This document shows positions 21,491-33,774 of a stretch of DNA of 64,000 bases, piece after piece (positions within the stretch are counted from its first letter, which is position 1; every line of letters begins with the position of its first letter). This DNA comes from Zygaena filipendulae (taxonomy: Eukaryota; Arthropoda; Insecta; Lepidoptera; Zygaenidae), in NCBI GenBank assembly GCA_907165275.2, contig OU015661.1, forward strand, positions 7,199,501 through 7,263,500, in the 5' to 3' direction. The translations under genes and the position numbers were made by a program. Under the pieces are notes generated by a model. The model was not told the origin of the DNA. It saw only the letters and a list, made by a program, of their open reading frames with translations, and searched no databases.

Positions 21491-22394
21491 TTGACAAAGC
21501 TAGAATTTTATTTAGTTTGATATTTTGTTTTATTTTCTTTATTTCAACATTAACAGGTATTTGACATTAATAGGACAGTACATAATTACCTACATTTTCT
21601 CAAGCACTTATAATTAAATAGGTAAGTACCTTTAACAATGTTGACATATAAGGTGAACAAAGGACGTTGAGAGAGAAAAGTAAGAATACAGGTGAAAGGT
21701 AGTTTACAATTTTGGAATTTTGAAATATTACCTTTACAGAGTGTAAAGTTATAGTTAGGTATATTAAAGGTTTTCGGTATTCGGTTCTCGTCTCAAATTA
21801 TAAAATATTTTCTCTATGATTTACCAGTGTTGTTTTTATTTATATTGTTATACATGTAAGCATGTTTAAAATTACGCCCTGTATAACATATTTATTTTGG
21901 CGTTTCTCTCGCATGCATTATAATTTGTCTTTTCACTATTTATTATTTTTCGACATAGCCCCTTAATAACTCTTGCTTCCAAAAGTTTAGCTCGTAATCT
22001 GCTTGCCTCCAATTTAAAATAACAAGCTGCATAGGCATAATAAAGCAGACGATCGTGCCTTTAGCTATGGCGAGCTAATCGTCGCGGGCTCGCTTGATTG
22101 CATGCACCCGGTCGGGCATAGATTTTTTATACCGTTTTTGGTCTGAACTCGACTACATCAGACAAAAGCAACTATCGCCAACAAAGATTACATTGCGCCA
22201 ATTTTATCACGGATAAGCTTTTTTGATTCCGACTTTAACGAACTCTATACTGCATTGGGTTTTATGATGCGCCAGTAAAATTTGATGTTCGAATTTTGTA
22301 TTTTGTTTTATTTCGATTTAGGCTCCTAAGGGTTCTTAACTTACGAAGTTCTTAACTTAGTTTTTATGTTACTGAGAAATATAATATTACCTTC
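21491..22394. other. No recognisable feature
   Basis: AT-rich, no signals. Confidence 0.5.
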
Positions 22395-22440
22395 TAGCTG
22401 TTGCCTGGTTTTACTCGCGTTAATTTCGGAGTTCGCAGCT
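22395..22440 (-). mobile_element. Helitron-like fragment
   Basis: CTAGCTGTTGCCTGG then TTTTACTCGCGTTAATTTCG, inverse of the 3' end; the rest is not recognisable. Confidence 0.4.
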
Positions 22441-22799
22441 ACATTCAGCAGCCTTCTGATACGAGTTTTTCGGTATTAGCTTCTCAGACTGTTTGGTTTT
22501 TGGGTAGGTACAAGTACGTCAATTTAAAATCTGACGTCCAATTTTCCGTACATAGGTTATACTTTGTTGACCGAGGTCACAGCATTATCAAGCAGCGTTA
22601 ATAACCCGGTGATCCTCAATTTCAACTGTCTGTGCAAGGCTTGACAGATGATAGCGGCTTCCCGCACGTTATGATCTCACCTACACACACACACGCGCAC
22701 ATACACACCAGTATTATAATATCACCGTTTTACTAAAATATTCATTGATTTGAAAAAAGATGTGTGCAATTTAGTAATACCCCAAAGTATATTACTTAT
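22441..22799. other. Featureless apart from a CA microsatellite
   Basis: A short (CA)n run lies at 22683-22707. Confidence 0.5.
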
Positions 22800-23232
22800 C
22801 TCTCTCCCTGGTCGCTCCCTCATGACTGAAGGTCGTGGTCATCGTCGATTGAGGATGCTGGTGCCACGATGCGTCTCACGATCTGCCTCCAACGGTCCTT
22901 GCCCTGTCCATTGCCTCTCTGACAACCGAGCAGAACTTAGTCGAGGGTGGGCCTTTCACTTGATCGCTCCATCTGGTAGGGGACCGTCCGCGGGCTCGTT
23001 TGCCTTCAGCGTTCCCAACTACGATCAGCTTTTCAAAGATCTCATCTCCCTTCCTTATTATTTGGCCGAAATATGCAAGAATTATCTACTGACAGATTGT
23101 AAAGAGGCGGGTTCGGACACGAAGCTGTAAAAGAATCGAAACATTGGTGCGCTTGGCTGCCCAGGGTTTCCGTAACATGCGCCTCCAGCACCACATTTCA
23201 AATGCTTCTATCCTTTGCCTTTCTCGGTATAG
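22800..23232 (-). pseudogene. LINE reverse-transcriptase C-terminal fragment (RTE-like)
   Basis: Minus-strand translation reads AFEMWCWRRMLRKPWAAKRT, then NVSILLQLRVRTRLFTICQ, a stop, LAYFGQIIRKGDEIFEKLIV, and GKRARGRSPTRWSDQVK. This is the conserved C-terminal tail of a LINE family abundant in Lepidoptera, often annotated as craniofacial-development-protein-2-like or RTE. Two in-frame stops and the lack of RT motifs make it a dead fragment. The plus-strand open frame at 22750-23130 is its antisense shadow. Confidence 0.65.
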
Positions 23233-23269
23233 ATAGGAGGTAAAGTATATACATATATTATCACGTATT

Positions 23270-23437
23270 TATAAAATATGTGAATGCATTTGTTTGTTAA
23301 TCTTTCACGCCTTAACTAACCAACCTTTCATTGTGAAATTTTGCAAATACGTTGTCAGAGGTACAGAAAAGGACATAGGGTACTTTTAGCCTGGTACTTC
23401 AAAATTAACGTTAGTATAAAACCGCGGGAACAGCTAG
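23270..23437 (+). mobile_element. Helitron-like element
   Basis: The head ATTTATAAAATATGTGAATG, an ACGTTGTCAGAGGTACAGAA block and the end ACCGCGGGAACAGCTAG before T. Confidence 0.6.
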
Positions 23438-24237
23438 TGTCGCAAATTAAAGAATCCCCAAATTTTGTTCACTTATTATTGAACTAACAACATCACAATC
23501 GATTATGACGACTCTCGATTCACACACATCACTGACTGTTGTGGTTCGCACATATTTTCGAATTTCGAATAACGTAGCATAAAAAATTACTCAATTTTCA
23601 TGTTCAGCGGCGCGTCGCATCGGTGGTAAGTAGGCGTAGTCCCGTACCTGAGTAACAATATTAAAGTGTTCGTGCGTAAACCGACGGCAAAACGTCGGAT
23701 TACGCAGCCGTTTGGCTCTCCGTCGAACGCTCCGCGACTACCAGCTACCCATAGTGTACCCAGCGGGACGTGTTTGCCAGTCAGATTCAATTTACATAAA
23801 TAGTCAAATACACAGGACCAAAGTAAACCATTCTAAATACGATGGCCGGAAAGTTGTATCTCAACAAACACGTCGGACATTCACAACGACATTTGTATGT
23901 ATATGTGACCCGAATTAAATATTCGACCGTCATGTTTGTACTGTACAATTTTAGCCTTCATTTGGCTTCTGTGGGGAACTTTATCACTACTAATTTTGTA
24001 TGAACTCTAATTTAGTAAATTACTAGGCAGCCGGACCGTCTCGCCCATACATCATTTGTATGTGACGCGAAATGATAGTGTCTAATGAATTCAACACACG
24101 TGTATATGCACATTGCACAGTGATTTTATATTGTTATTTTAAATGTTTTGAAAACTTTTTAATAAAAGAAGGCTTGAACTCTATTTTGCATACCTAGTTA
24201 GTACAAAAGCGTTTATAGTAGCGATAATTATTATGAA
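23438..24237. other. No recognisable feature
   Basis: A GC-richer patch at 23600-23770 gives overlapping open frames on both strands (23587-23790 and 23712-23918) but no identifiable protein or splice signals. Confidence 0.4.
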
Positions 24238-24536
24238 CTAGCTGTGCCCCGCGGTTTCACTCGCGCAAGTTGCGGAATTCCCGCAGGAACTCCAAAGTAG
24301 CCTAATGTATTCCTTATGACATCAGCTAATTAGCACTGAAAGTCCCGTCAATATCGGTCCAAACGTTTCGGAGATTCACCCGCGTGAGTTTCGGAATTCC
24401 CGCAGGAACTCCAAACTTCTTTTATATAAACCTTGTCTTGACAATAATGAACACAAAAAAATTAATCAATTTGGTTCAGTCGTTTGGAAGTTATGCGCTT
24501 AGCAACACATTTGGCGATTCATTTTTATTATATAAT
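24238..24536 (-). mobile_element. Helitron-like element, 299 bp
   Basis: Runs from CTAGCTGTGCCCCGCGG to TTTTTATTATATAAT. Closely similar to 8278-8576 along its whole length. Confidence 0.65.
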
Positions 24537-25264
24537 TCCCTGTAATTATATACCTATTATAATTGAAAACTTATCACATTTTCGTTACATATACATATAA
24601 TATGTATCTACTTACTTAAAACACACTACCTAATAAAATATGGAAACTTATCAAAACACCTATTTTTCCGGACGAACGCCTGAAGTGGTCATATAGGTAC
24701 GGGCAAAGTAGCCAGCTAAAATATGAAAAGAGCATATTATATTCTGCCATGCAATACAAAATTTATCGTTAGTTTCACTCAAACGAAGACAAGATTTACG
24801 AAAAAATATAGAGGTAGCTCCACCTAAATCACTACTTTCAAACTAATCGCAAACGTAGGTACATAGATAATTTGATACTACACAGAGATCGTAGCGGTAA
24901 TTGTAAAATACACTTTACGAGCTTTACCGGACATGTGGATAGAGTATTCGTGCATTATTTAATATTAAAAAAAAACGCAAATAGGTTCCACCATTGATAG
25001 AGGTCTCGGGAAGGATCGTATAGCAGTCTGGGTGGCATTAAATATTTCATTTTAGAGAAGTTTTTATTACACTCGCCGAACGTGTCCGCGATAAACAGAG
25101 AGGACGTGACTAGAGAACTGTGCTTAGCTCGCTCGCTCTGTGCCTTCCTACCTACACCTTTATCAAAGACATAAATAGATACGGTTACTGAAAAATGCAA
25201 AGGAATTTTTAACAACCTAAGGTACCTATGTCCGAATGTGACGTAAAATAAAAGAAGGTAAACA
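24537..25264. other. No recognisable feature
   Basis: AT-rich. The 86-codon minus frame at 24955-25215 has no domain or start context that I can support. Confidence 0.45.
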
Positions 25265-25602
25265 TTAATGTATCTACTAATCTACACTAATTTCCCGCGG
25301 GTAAAACCACGGGGGAACAGCTATCTCTGGATCTCCTAAACCGATTTTGACAATTCTTTCACTTATAGGACGTTACAGTGACCCTGAGTGTTATAGCGTA
25401 CTTTTTATCTCCGGAACTCCGGGGTTTGTGAGTTCGTGAGATTGTAGAGGGTGATCTCTGGATCTACTGAACCTATTTTGAAAATTCTTTCAATTATATA
25501 GGAAGCTAAAGTGATCCTGAGTAACATAGGGTACTTTTTATCCCGGAATTCCTGCGGGAACTCCGAAATTACCGCGGCTGAAACAGCGGGGGTCAGCTTG
25601 TA
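25265..25602 (+). mobile_element. Helitron-like element with tandem internal blocks
   Basis: Two copies of the ATCTCTGGATCT ... TACTTTTTATC block, ending GCTGAAACAGCGGGGGTCAG followed by CTTG. Same duplicated subfamily as 19345-19675. Confidence 0.5.
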
Positions 25603-26241
25603 ATACATAAACACATACAAACTTTAGTCAGCTGATTATTAATTAATAATTATCCATTAATCATTACGCTTCATTAAAGCTTTCTTTTAATTTCCATTGT
25701 AATTATCAAAGACTTAAAATCATAAATGCATTTCTATCAAATAACACGCTTGGACGTCTTCATATTGCTTTTGCGAGCATAAAGTTGCCTTCACAATAAT
25801 AACATAGGTTGGTGAAAATTGTTTTGACTTTCTAAGGCGCTTATCTTGGGAGCCAGTGGAGTGAAAACTAAAATGGTTTGCATTTCCATACACATGTTGT
25901 ACAAAAATTATACGTAAGTAGAATAATATCTAAACATCTATATATTGCCTATGAATAAATAGTAAGTAGTAAATAGGTACATAACATTATTTAAAAGACA
26001 TTATTAACTTGTAAAAAACGACCTATTTAGCGATAGCTATAAAAGTTACTTATAGTATGTAGGTACCTATGACATCGTAATTCACAATATGCAAATGTTT
26101 ATGTCGTGGTCAAAATATAATTATTTTTAAAGTTTTCTTATTTATTTTTCTATGTAACTTGTAACAGAACTTATTGGTTTTAGTTTTTAATTTTTTTTTA
26201 TTAAAAATTACAAGCCAGACGAAATAATTTTTATTTGGTCT
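25603..26241. other. No recognisable feature
   Basis: AT-rich, no signals. Confidence 0.5.
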
Positions 26242-26471
26242 GCGGAGCTAGGATGCGCAACATGATAAAACTTTATCGAGCCATTTTATCGATTCTCGTC
26301 GACATAATATATCGTTTTGTCTACCAGTGGTAAAAAATGTTTAACCGAATCTAGTCTTAACTCAATACCCCACTACTGCACTTTTTTGCTTGGACGCCCA
26401 CAAATATTTGTCGTGTCGACAATTTTATCTTTCGTTCGACAAACATATCATGTTACGCATCCTAGCTCCGC
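26242..26471. mobile_element. MITE, 230 bp, 26-bp inverted repeats
   Basis: GCGGAGCTAGGATGCGCAAC plus ATGATA at the left is repeated inverted at the right (TATCATGTTACGCATCCTAG plus CTCCGC) with one mismatch. The interior repeats ATCGATT, GTCGAC and TCGACA motifs. No ORF. Confidence 0.65.
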
Positions 26472-28019
26472 TGAACCGTAAATACGTATTATCAAAAAAT
26501 TGTGCGTTTAGAACCGTACACGATAAAAGTGATGCAATATCACTTTATGCCTGAGTATCTGTTGTCCGGTCAACTACGGAAAAATTGATCACTTTCGGGA
26601 CCAAATTGACAATGGTGTTATTTTTTGTTTTTATCTTCGGCGCCACTTTTTGTAAGGATATTTATATGGAACGGTTAATCTAAGTACAACGTAAAAAAGT
26701 TTTTACATCAATGCTAACAACTACTAATTACGTAGATACTAGATACCTACTAAAAGGAATATTGGCTAGCCAACTAGTTTTAAATCCTTAGTGTGATTAG
26801 TTACAACTGGACCCATTTAGACGTCTGAGCTCAGGATTTAGTATTGTCTATGCACAAATTAATAAACGGGCTTTGAGAACTTCATGTTACAAAGTGAATA
26901 ACCTCTTATTAATCACTATCGAGACATTTGCTTTCCGAGATTTTCAATATAGTGTCATGTGTTCATCCGGGAATTTAAGCAATTTGCACACTAAGCATTG
27001 AAATAACTATTGCAATTGAATATAGCAATAGCAATTATACTAATAGCTGACACTTATTCGTGAAAAAATTTATATCAACTTCACAAAACATTTTTACTTG
27101 TAAGTCAGCTACTCCCCTTTAACTTATCGAGTACTTATAATAGATATTGATTAATATCTCAAACTCTATATTATTTAATGTATTTTTATTTTGTTATTAT
27201 GCTGTACACTACGATTCAAATTAATAAACTCAACCTGTAAGAATAGCCCAAATAAATATGGACTCTTGCTTTATTTACCTATTTGCTCGTTAAGTCAGCA
27301 CCACGAAAAACATTTTAGGGCACCCGAGCTTGAGAATAATCCGGAAAATTCTCTGTTCCAATTTCGAAATACCAATTTCGCACACGTCGCTCTACAAATT
27401 TGCCACAAATAAGCAGCCAGCGTCGTTATCGAAAATTCTACAGAAGACACAGTGAATACGCAAGGGCACGTGTTGATAGCATTCGATGCTACACCTTGAA
27501 TGCAAATATCTAGAGAATATTACCATTTATGTAGTTGGTGTTGTCATGATTACTTCTTTTATATAAGTAGTATAGGTGGTATATTCCACGCATGTCTGTA
27601 TTTTTTTGTTGCATTGGTATTCCAGGAGCAATAAAAGAGGTCGGGTATAATGGTATGGAAAACAAAAGGAACGAAAACTTGTTTTTATTTTTCAATCAAA
27701 CATAGGTATTATTCTATCTGTGTGCAAAAAAATTCATAAAAAGCCGTCGTCTAACATTACAGGACTGATTCACATATATCCAAATATCCAAAGGCCTCGA
27801 CTTTCTCGTTTATATTTCTTTTTTGTCTGGGGTGTCGCTGAAAAATCTAAGCTTTATTGAAAAACCTTCAACAGAAAGACAATAGATACTCGTAGGATTA
27901 GCACACGATAAGTACTTTTAATCCCGATTAACCTATACGTTCATTTCGGCTATTGATCTATTGATCCATGCTGTATACAACAGGATTCTTTTTCTTATAA
28001 GCTATATTGAACTTACACA
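26472..28019. other. No recognisable feature
   Basis: AT-rich, with short unsupported open frames only. Confidence 0.5.
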
Positions 28020-28286
28020 TCTATACATATAAAATGCTTTGTCCTGAATGACTGATGAATCAACGCACAGTCTAAACCGGTGATCGTAGAGACCTGAAAT
28101 TTGGAGGGTGTGTTCGTTGAGTACGTAGTATTATTTATTACTCTGAGGTATGACGTAGCCATCCGATAAGAAAGGATTTTTGAAAAATCACCCCCTAAGG
28201 GGATGAAAAGGGGTTGTAAAGTTTGTATGGAACAATTCCGCGGGAACTTCGAAATTATCGCGGGTGAAACCGAGCGGGACAGCTAG
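28020..28286 (+). mobile_element. Helitron-like element, 267 bp
   Basis: Starts TCTATACATATAAAATGC after A, ends GGTGAAACCGAGCGGGACAG then CTAG before T. Same subfamily as 8577-8796, 35354-35641 and 40481-40716. Confidence 0.7.
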
Positions 28287-28434
28287 TCGTTCTTATGAAA
28301 TGCAGCTCATGTCATGAAAAATTGTACTTTGTATTGATTCGACGATTTTACGTGACCACGTGTCATGACGATGCGTTCCTTAGTTTTCTATAGCGTTCAC
28401 GATCATAGATTGTCAACTTGTCTAAGGGGATTGA

Positions 28435-28755
28435 ATACTATACACTATATTATAAAGTTGAAGAGTTTGTTTGTTTGCTTGAACGCGCTAATCTCAGGAA
28501 CTACTGGTCCAATTTCTTTCAGCGTTCAATTCTTTCAGTGTTAGATAGGTAGCCCATTTATCGAGGGAGGCTATAGGGAACATATCATCACGCTAAAACC
28601 AATAGGAGCGGCGCAGCAATAAAAAATGTTGCTAAAACGGTAAAAATATTCCTTTTGAGAGCTTCCATTGCGTACGCCGCGTTAACTGTTAGGTGTAGAA
28701 TATATTTTAGTTATTTCCTCAAATTAACACAGGTAAAACCGCGGGGCACAGCTAG
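28435..28755 (+). mobile_element. Helitron-like element, ~321 bp
   Basis: The head ACTATATTATAAAGTTG and the end AAAACCGCGGGGCACAGCTAG (split here as AAAACCGCGG + GGCACAGCTAG) before T. Confidence 0.6.
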
Positions 28756-28761
28756 TATTAT

Positions 28762-29407
28762 CAACGTTTGAATGAATTAGCTGAAAACCTGACCATTTAA
28801 CCATTTAAAAAATAAACAATAATATATTTTTTTTTCCTGAATGATATACCTGAGGAGGTAAATCATTAAAATACAATCTAGCCAATCTAGTAATGACTAA
28901 TAAGTATTTTAAATTTGACCTAAACTAAACAAGACTATGCTAAGAATGTGTCCAATAACACTTTTCTTATTGTATCTATTTAAGGGGAAGACACTTTGTT
29001 CTTGTGTTCTTTGGATTATAGTACTCACAGCACTAAATACACTATACACCAAACTAACTCAAAAGGTTTTGTCCTTTTTAGTCTTCGTGTTATATTTGTG
29101 TTGTCGAGAAACAATAATATGATTAAAATATATTTTATGTCGAAAAAACTTATACTTTAAAAGTTAGTTTATAATTCAACATTAGTTTGGAGGGGTAATC
29201 CACCTATCTACGAAATTCCAAGCACTACGCCCGCGCCTACCGGTTCGAATTTTTTTGCTGCGGGCGGCGTACGCGCCAAATATTGTATTATAAATAATTT
29301 AGACATGGGCTGATATAAATGGAAACATATAACCATAGTGCGATCGATTCGCTAGTAGATTCTGAGCAAACTACTTTCTAGTTTTCAGTTAATTCATTAA
29401 CACGTTG
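28762..29407. mobile_element. Inverted-repeat element, copy B, carrying a retroposed insertion
   Basis: Terminal inverted repeats of about 27 bp (CAACGTTTGAATGAATTAGC left; inverse of right CAACGTGTTAATGAATTAAC). The interior aligns with copy A (2613-2890), except for 283 extra bases at 28826-29108. TAT flanks both ends. The superfamily is not determined. Confidence 0.6.
28826..29108 (-). mobile_element. Poly(A)-tailed retroposed insertion with 12-bp target duplication
   Basis: AAACAATAATAT occurs at 28814-28825 and again at 29109-29120, directly flanking 283 bp absent from copy A. The left edge is a T-run, so the minus strand ends in poly(A). A long target duplication plus an A-tail is the mark of LINE-mediated retroposition. 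The inserted sequence matches nothing that I recognise: it could be a SINE, a truncated LINE 3' end or a processed transcript. The open frame at 28937-29122 (plus) is antisense and unsupported. Confidence 0.65.
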
Positions 29408-29410
29408 TAT

Positions 29411-29444
29411 ACATATACGAAGAGAAACCGCGCACAGCAGCTAG
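29411..29444 (+). mobile_element. Helitron-like 3' end only
   Basis: GAAACCGCGCACAGCAGCTAG split over the terminus, followed by T; no body is visible upstream. Confidence 0.4.
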
Positions 29445-29660
29445 TATTATAAAGCGTTGGGTATATACGCGTATACGTAACATAAATCATCGTGACAGTT
29501 TGACGAGCGACATCGATATCGGTCGTTAGGGCACACTGTCGATAACACACAAAAACAGCAATACGCAGGCACTGCGGCGATAGGCAGGCCGATACCGTCG
29601 CTCGGTATTTTGGATTGGACCTTCTACGTGTGAAATCGGTAGTTAAACTAATCGCACCCT
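29445..29660. promoter_or_regulatory. Cluster of CGATA motifs
   Basis: CATCGATATCGGTCG, TGTCGATAACAC, GGCGATAGGC and GGCCGATACCG lie within about 120 bp, in a GC-richer patch. CGATA and TATCGATA are the core of DREF and BEAF sites in Drosophila promoters and insulators. Function here is inferred only. Confidence 0.25.
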
Positions 29661-31110
29661 TACTTTTTAGTTCTTACATTGCAATCGGTATTATAATATT
29701 AAAACATTGCTTGGCATAAGGAGGTGTACCACTTGCCCGTTTGCCCCCTATCACATAAAAAAAGAAACACAAAGAAAAATTTCAAAATTCACTCCAATGA
29801 AACTGCGGGTATCAGCTGTGAAATCTTTCTTTCTCTACATTTTATCACTTTTTGTAGATAAAATACTACAAAATGATATTTTTCGTTGTAACGGGTGATA
29901 CTAGTTTCAGCCCTGTCAATGGTTATTCTAATTGTAATTAGGTAAATTGAAACCTCTTATGTCGTAAGCTTTGTAAAACTAAATAAACATTGCCTATAAA
30001 TACATAAACACTATATAAAAAATAGTAGGTAGGTGAATTATAAGTGGGTACAACAAATATTACCTACCTGTAAAAAAATAATAAACATTACCGATTGATG
30101 GATTACCTGTCACTACCAGGGATTGACGAAGCCAATTATACGCAAATTACTGACATTGTTGCTGCTACAGATTTTAACGCGAAACGACTCACGAAAATGC
30201 GTTAAATGAGCCTAAAATATTACACAAAACATCACTTCGCTGTGGCGGGTCCTGCTTTATTATAATTATACTTACAGTTCTTTCAAGTTCATTCTACTTT
30301 AACATTTGAATGTTACAACGATAACATTTTACCAGGTGTTCATCACAAAGGACTCCGCTACAAAAAGGAATTTTGGGCACAAGTCACAGAAATAAAATGC
30401 AATGTCAAATAACTGAAAGTTAAGTGGACGAACGGTGCACTGCAGCTAGCTTTCACCCGTGTTAATTTAAGGAAAAACGCACTAAAATATTTTCCGCTAC
30501 TTAAAACTAATACTTACAGGTACGTATAAACCTTCCTCTTGAATCTATCTATTGGTGAAAATCGCATGAAAATCTGTTCATTATAGTTTTAGAGTTTATC
30601 GCGAACAGACAGACAGACAGACGCGGTGGAAGACATTGTTTTATAATATGTAGTGATACCTTATCATTACGAATGTGGTTTACGCTACTTTTGATAACCA
30701 TTTGCGTTCTGAATATATAGCATTTATTATAATTATCTTCAAAACTAAGGGCGATAAATTCTTAAGACGGATGTATTCGAGAAGAGGGAGTTAAGTGCTA
30801 TATTTTTTACGCACTAACCTTTTTTGTTGAAAAAACATTTTAACAAAATATGTTTGACACCGACTCAAAATTACTTAGGTAAATTAGTTTAAGAACTTAC
30901 TTATTAAGGTTAAATAAAAAAGTTTTATTGTTTTTTGCTTTTTAGTATTTTCGGCGGTTTAATAATTATTATTTTTTTTAGTTTTTATTTTATAAATTTT
31001 TGTGGCTATAATCTACTAGTTACTACGTGCCTAATTACTATACTCAATCTGTGAGTGAACAATCAATCATCCCCAAGTTTCCCACCCTTAGGGTTGGAAT
31101 TTTTTTTCTA
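29661..31110. other. No recognisable feature
   Basis: AT-rich. A (GACA)n scrap at 30607-30625 and a Helitron-like remnant (AGCTAGCTTTCACCCG near 30446) are the only items seen. Confidence 0.45.
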
Positions 31111-31280
31111 AAATTACATGGGACCAACATCGGGGTATAGGTATACCCTTTCCAATATAAAAAGACTTATCAAAATCGGACTGGACAAATCTGTAAAAAG
31201 TTATACGTGGTCATACATAAAAAATATAAGTACTTATATACGCGTCGGCTTGAGAACCGCCTCCGTATTTTTGTCTGTTA
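31111..31280 (+). repeat. Dispersed repeat of the 'TACCCTTTCCAAT' type
   Basis: CGGGGTATAGGTATACCCTT then TCCAATATAAAAAGACTTATC, GTTATACGTGGTCATACA and GCTTGAGAACCGCCTCCGTA. These blocks make up a common lepidopteran repeat that normally ends in the CTCCTTTTTTGAAGTCGGTT motif (related ends at 19956 and 31965). The 83-codon frame at 31118-31369 is inside it and is not a gene. Confidence 0.45.
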
Positions 31281-31335
31281 AAAATTTGTTCAATAACTTG
31301 GCAATGGATGGCAATTCCATAAATCAAAGATTATC

Positions 31336-31445
31336 GGCTGCACTCACAGTCGTTTTAATGATTACTTAATTTTAAGTAAAGATTTTAAAAGCACAATTGC
31401 CGCAATCAGAGACGTTGATTAAATTAATGTTAATAGGTATTTAAC
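31336..31445 (+). repeat. Fifth, diverged copy of the 120-bp unit
   Basis: Shares CTGCACTCACAGTCG, TTTTAATGATTACTTA, TTGCCGCAATCAGAGACGTT and TTAATGTTAATAGG with the A-type units at 2096-2571. Confidence 0.6.
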
Positions 31446-31964
31446 TAAATATAACTTAGTTCGGTTTTAATTGCTATTACTTGGAACATAATCAAATCAG
31501 TTTGATTCCCAAATACCTAACGATTATACTGTAAATACGTATTTGAGAATGAAAATACCGTACTTAATTCTATCATAAAGGATAACCACTATGTGTTTTA
31601 TGTCATGAGTGTAAAGAGGTATAAAGGAAAGCTTTGATGACAACTCAGTGCAACGACAAATATTTGCCCTCGTCCATCCGCAAGCCCACGACAGATCCTT
31701 TGAAAACACCCGCACAGCCTCTATTGCTTCGCATAAGCTTCCTTTCTTATCGCACAATGTCTTCCAAATGAAAAGATGTTGTACCGTCCGTCCGCGACAT
31801 CAAATATTTGAAAGTTAGATTTTAAGCTTTACCTCTACTGCCCCGAGGTACGATTACATTCAGAAAGAGAATGAAAAAGTAACTGATTGACAACTGAGCC
31901 ACCGCTGGAAACGTTTTAAAATATGGAATATACGACTATGTTACTTATCATTGAGCTTTTTCAA
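31446..31964. other. No recognisable feature
   Basis: A coding-like patch at 31640-31750 (minus, 77-codon frame) has no identifiable domain or splice sites. Confidence 0.35.
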
Positions 31965-32180
31965 CTGACTTCAAAACGGAGGAGATTCTCAGTTCAGATG
32001 TTTTTTTTATGCACGTTGGGCATAACTCCGTCATACATAGATAGATGGATTTGCAGAGAGTGCATTTGAATAAAACTGTAAATAAGAAAGATAAAGTCGT
32101 AAGTTGTCCTAAGTTGCAATAGTTTATATATGTGTATGTATGTTTGTTTGTTACCATTTTTAGCTCTGTTGAAATTGAGA
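31965..32180 (-). repeat. Dispersed repeat, 'GACTTCAAAACGGAGGAG' end
   Basis: CAACTGACTTCAAAACGGAG then GAGATTCTCAGTTCAGATG is the standard end of this family; it continues through TTTTTTTATGCACG. The minus frame at 31948-32196 lies inside. Confidence 0.5.
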
Positions 32181-33440
32181 GGACTCTCATAGCCAAATTG
32201 AAGCCGCGTTCTGGATAGTCTGTTGAGAATATTTTAAAAAGAAAAAAAAAACTAAAATATTAATAAACTTTTAATAATATTGCAATTAAATATAATCAAA
32301 ATACCTAATAAGTATGGAATAGTTAGCATTAGGTCCTATCTCCTATATGAAATTTGCAACAAAGTATAAATTAGGTAGTTTAATCCCAAACCTATGTTGT
32401 GGACTGTGGTCGTTTTATATGCCTACCAAGATTTTCCCGAATAAATTGTTTCAACAAATCTCTATTTAATATTGTAATGTTAATGCGTACAAATTACCCA
32501 TTCTTGGAAAAGGGCAGGACAACACAGTAGAATCTGAGGTCTCGGGGGCACCGTGCCTTTTGTTCTCCGGCCGAAATAAAGGAGGAAACCCTTTCAGACC
32601 TCACAAAATACCCACCTGACCTCGTAGATGAAAGCAATTACAGATAATTTCTTTGATATATACTATCATTAGCAGCGTTTTATGTCAAATTCAAAAGTGA
32701 TTAATTTGTGTAAATATTGTAGAGAAGTAGATCCTTCATTTTGAATAGCGGCTCCGTTTCGTTTGATAATAATATAAATGATTATACGTAATTTTATGGA
32801 AATTTTAAGGAAATGTAGTGTTAATTTCGTACACGGAAAAAATATTAAAAAGTAAGTATCACGTGACTATTTTTACTCTGTCTCTTAGCCATAAGCAAGA
32901 ATAGTACATAAACGGATGAGTACACTTTTTGGCACGACTAACTGCGATCCAGATATTAGGAATAGAAGGATATTCAAAAATATTAGGATCATAGAACATG
33001 ACATAGGATTTAGTCAAGCTAGCGCGTACTGATCGCCAAAATTATTGCTTTTTAATTTTCTCTCTATCGATAACTAATCGATATAACCTCTAGGAAAATA
33101 TCCAACCTCGCTGCTGTTACACTGGGAGCAGACGTTTCCGTCATTTCGGCCAGTTCATTTTCTCCGATGGCCATTTTCCGTATTCCGCTGGACCACCACC
33201 AAATGATTACGTTTACGAACATAAACATCGTTGCAACAGCTCCGCCGTTTCCTTTTTATCCGTATTTCATTATACCCTCAATTATCGCGATTTTAATGAA
33301 CCAAGTATAATGTGCCCTTAATGGGGAAATTTAAAATTTTCTAAATAAAGGTAAAGTAATATTTTCGTTAAGCTTCATTAGACGAATCAATAAAAATAAT
33401 ACATAGATAGGTACTTAAATAGTATATTTTTATATTTAAA
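32181..33440. other. No recognisable feature
   Basis: AT-rich. A more complex, GC-balanced stretch at 33100-33270 is open to being regulatory but shows no motif that I can name. Confidence 0.4.
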
Positions 33441-33683
33441 CTAGCTGTACCCCGCGGTTTCACCCGCGTGAATTTCAGAAATCCCGCAGGAAATCCAAAA
33501 ATAAAATAAAAAATTCGGAGAGGGCTACCTACCCTCATTATCGAGAGGTAAAAAAATAGCTTATGACCTGGTTCTCAGACCTATCAAACAGTACACAAAA
33601 ATTTCATAAAAATCGGTCAAGGCGTTTCGGAGGAGTTGATAACAAACACTGTGACACTAGATTTTTATATAATATTATCTAGA
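33441..33683 (-). mobile_element. Helitron-like element, 243 bp
   Basis: CTAGCTGTACCCCGCGG plus TTTCACCCGCG at one end and ATAATATTATCTAGA at the other. Confidence 0.65.
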
Positions 33684-33774
33684 CATTCAAAAAATATATT
33701 AGATAGAGAAAGAATTTTCTCTGCGATTAAGCGAGCTAGGTATAAGGTACATACTTGCTTTATTATCTATACAC

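Noticed and set aside
22750..23130. 126-codon plus-strand frame
   Set aside because: Antisense of a LINE C-terminal fragment that reads correctly on the minus strand.
31118..31369. 83-codon frame
   Set aside because: Lies in a common dispersed repeat and runs into a 120-bp MITE-type unit.
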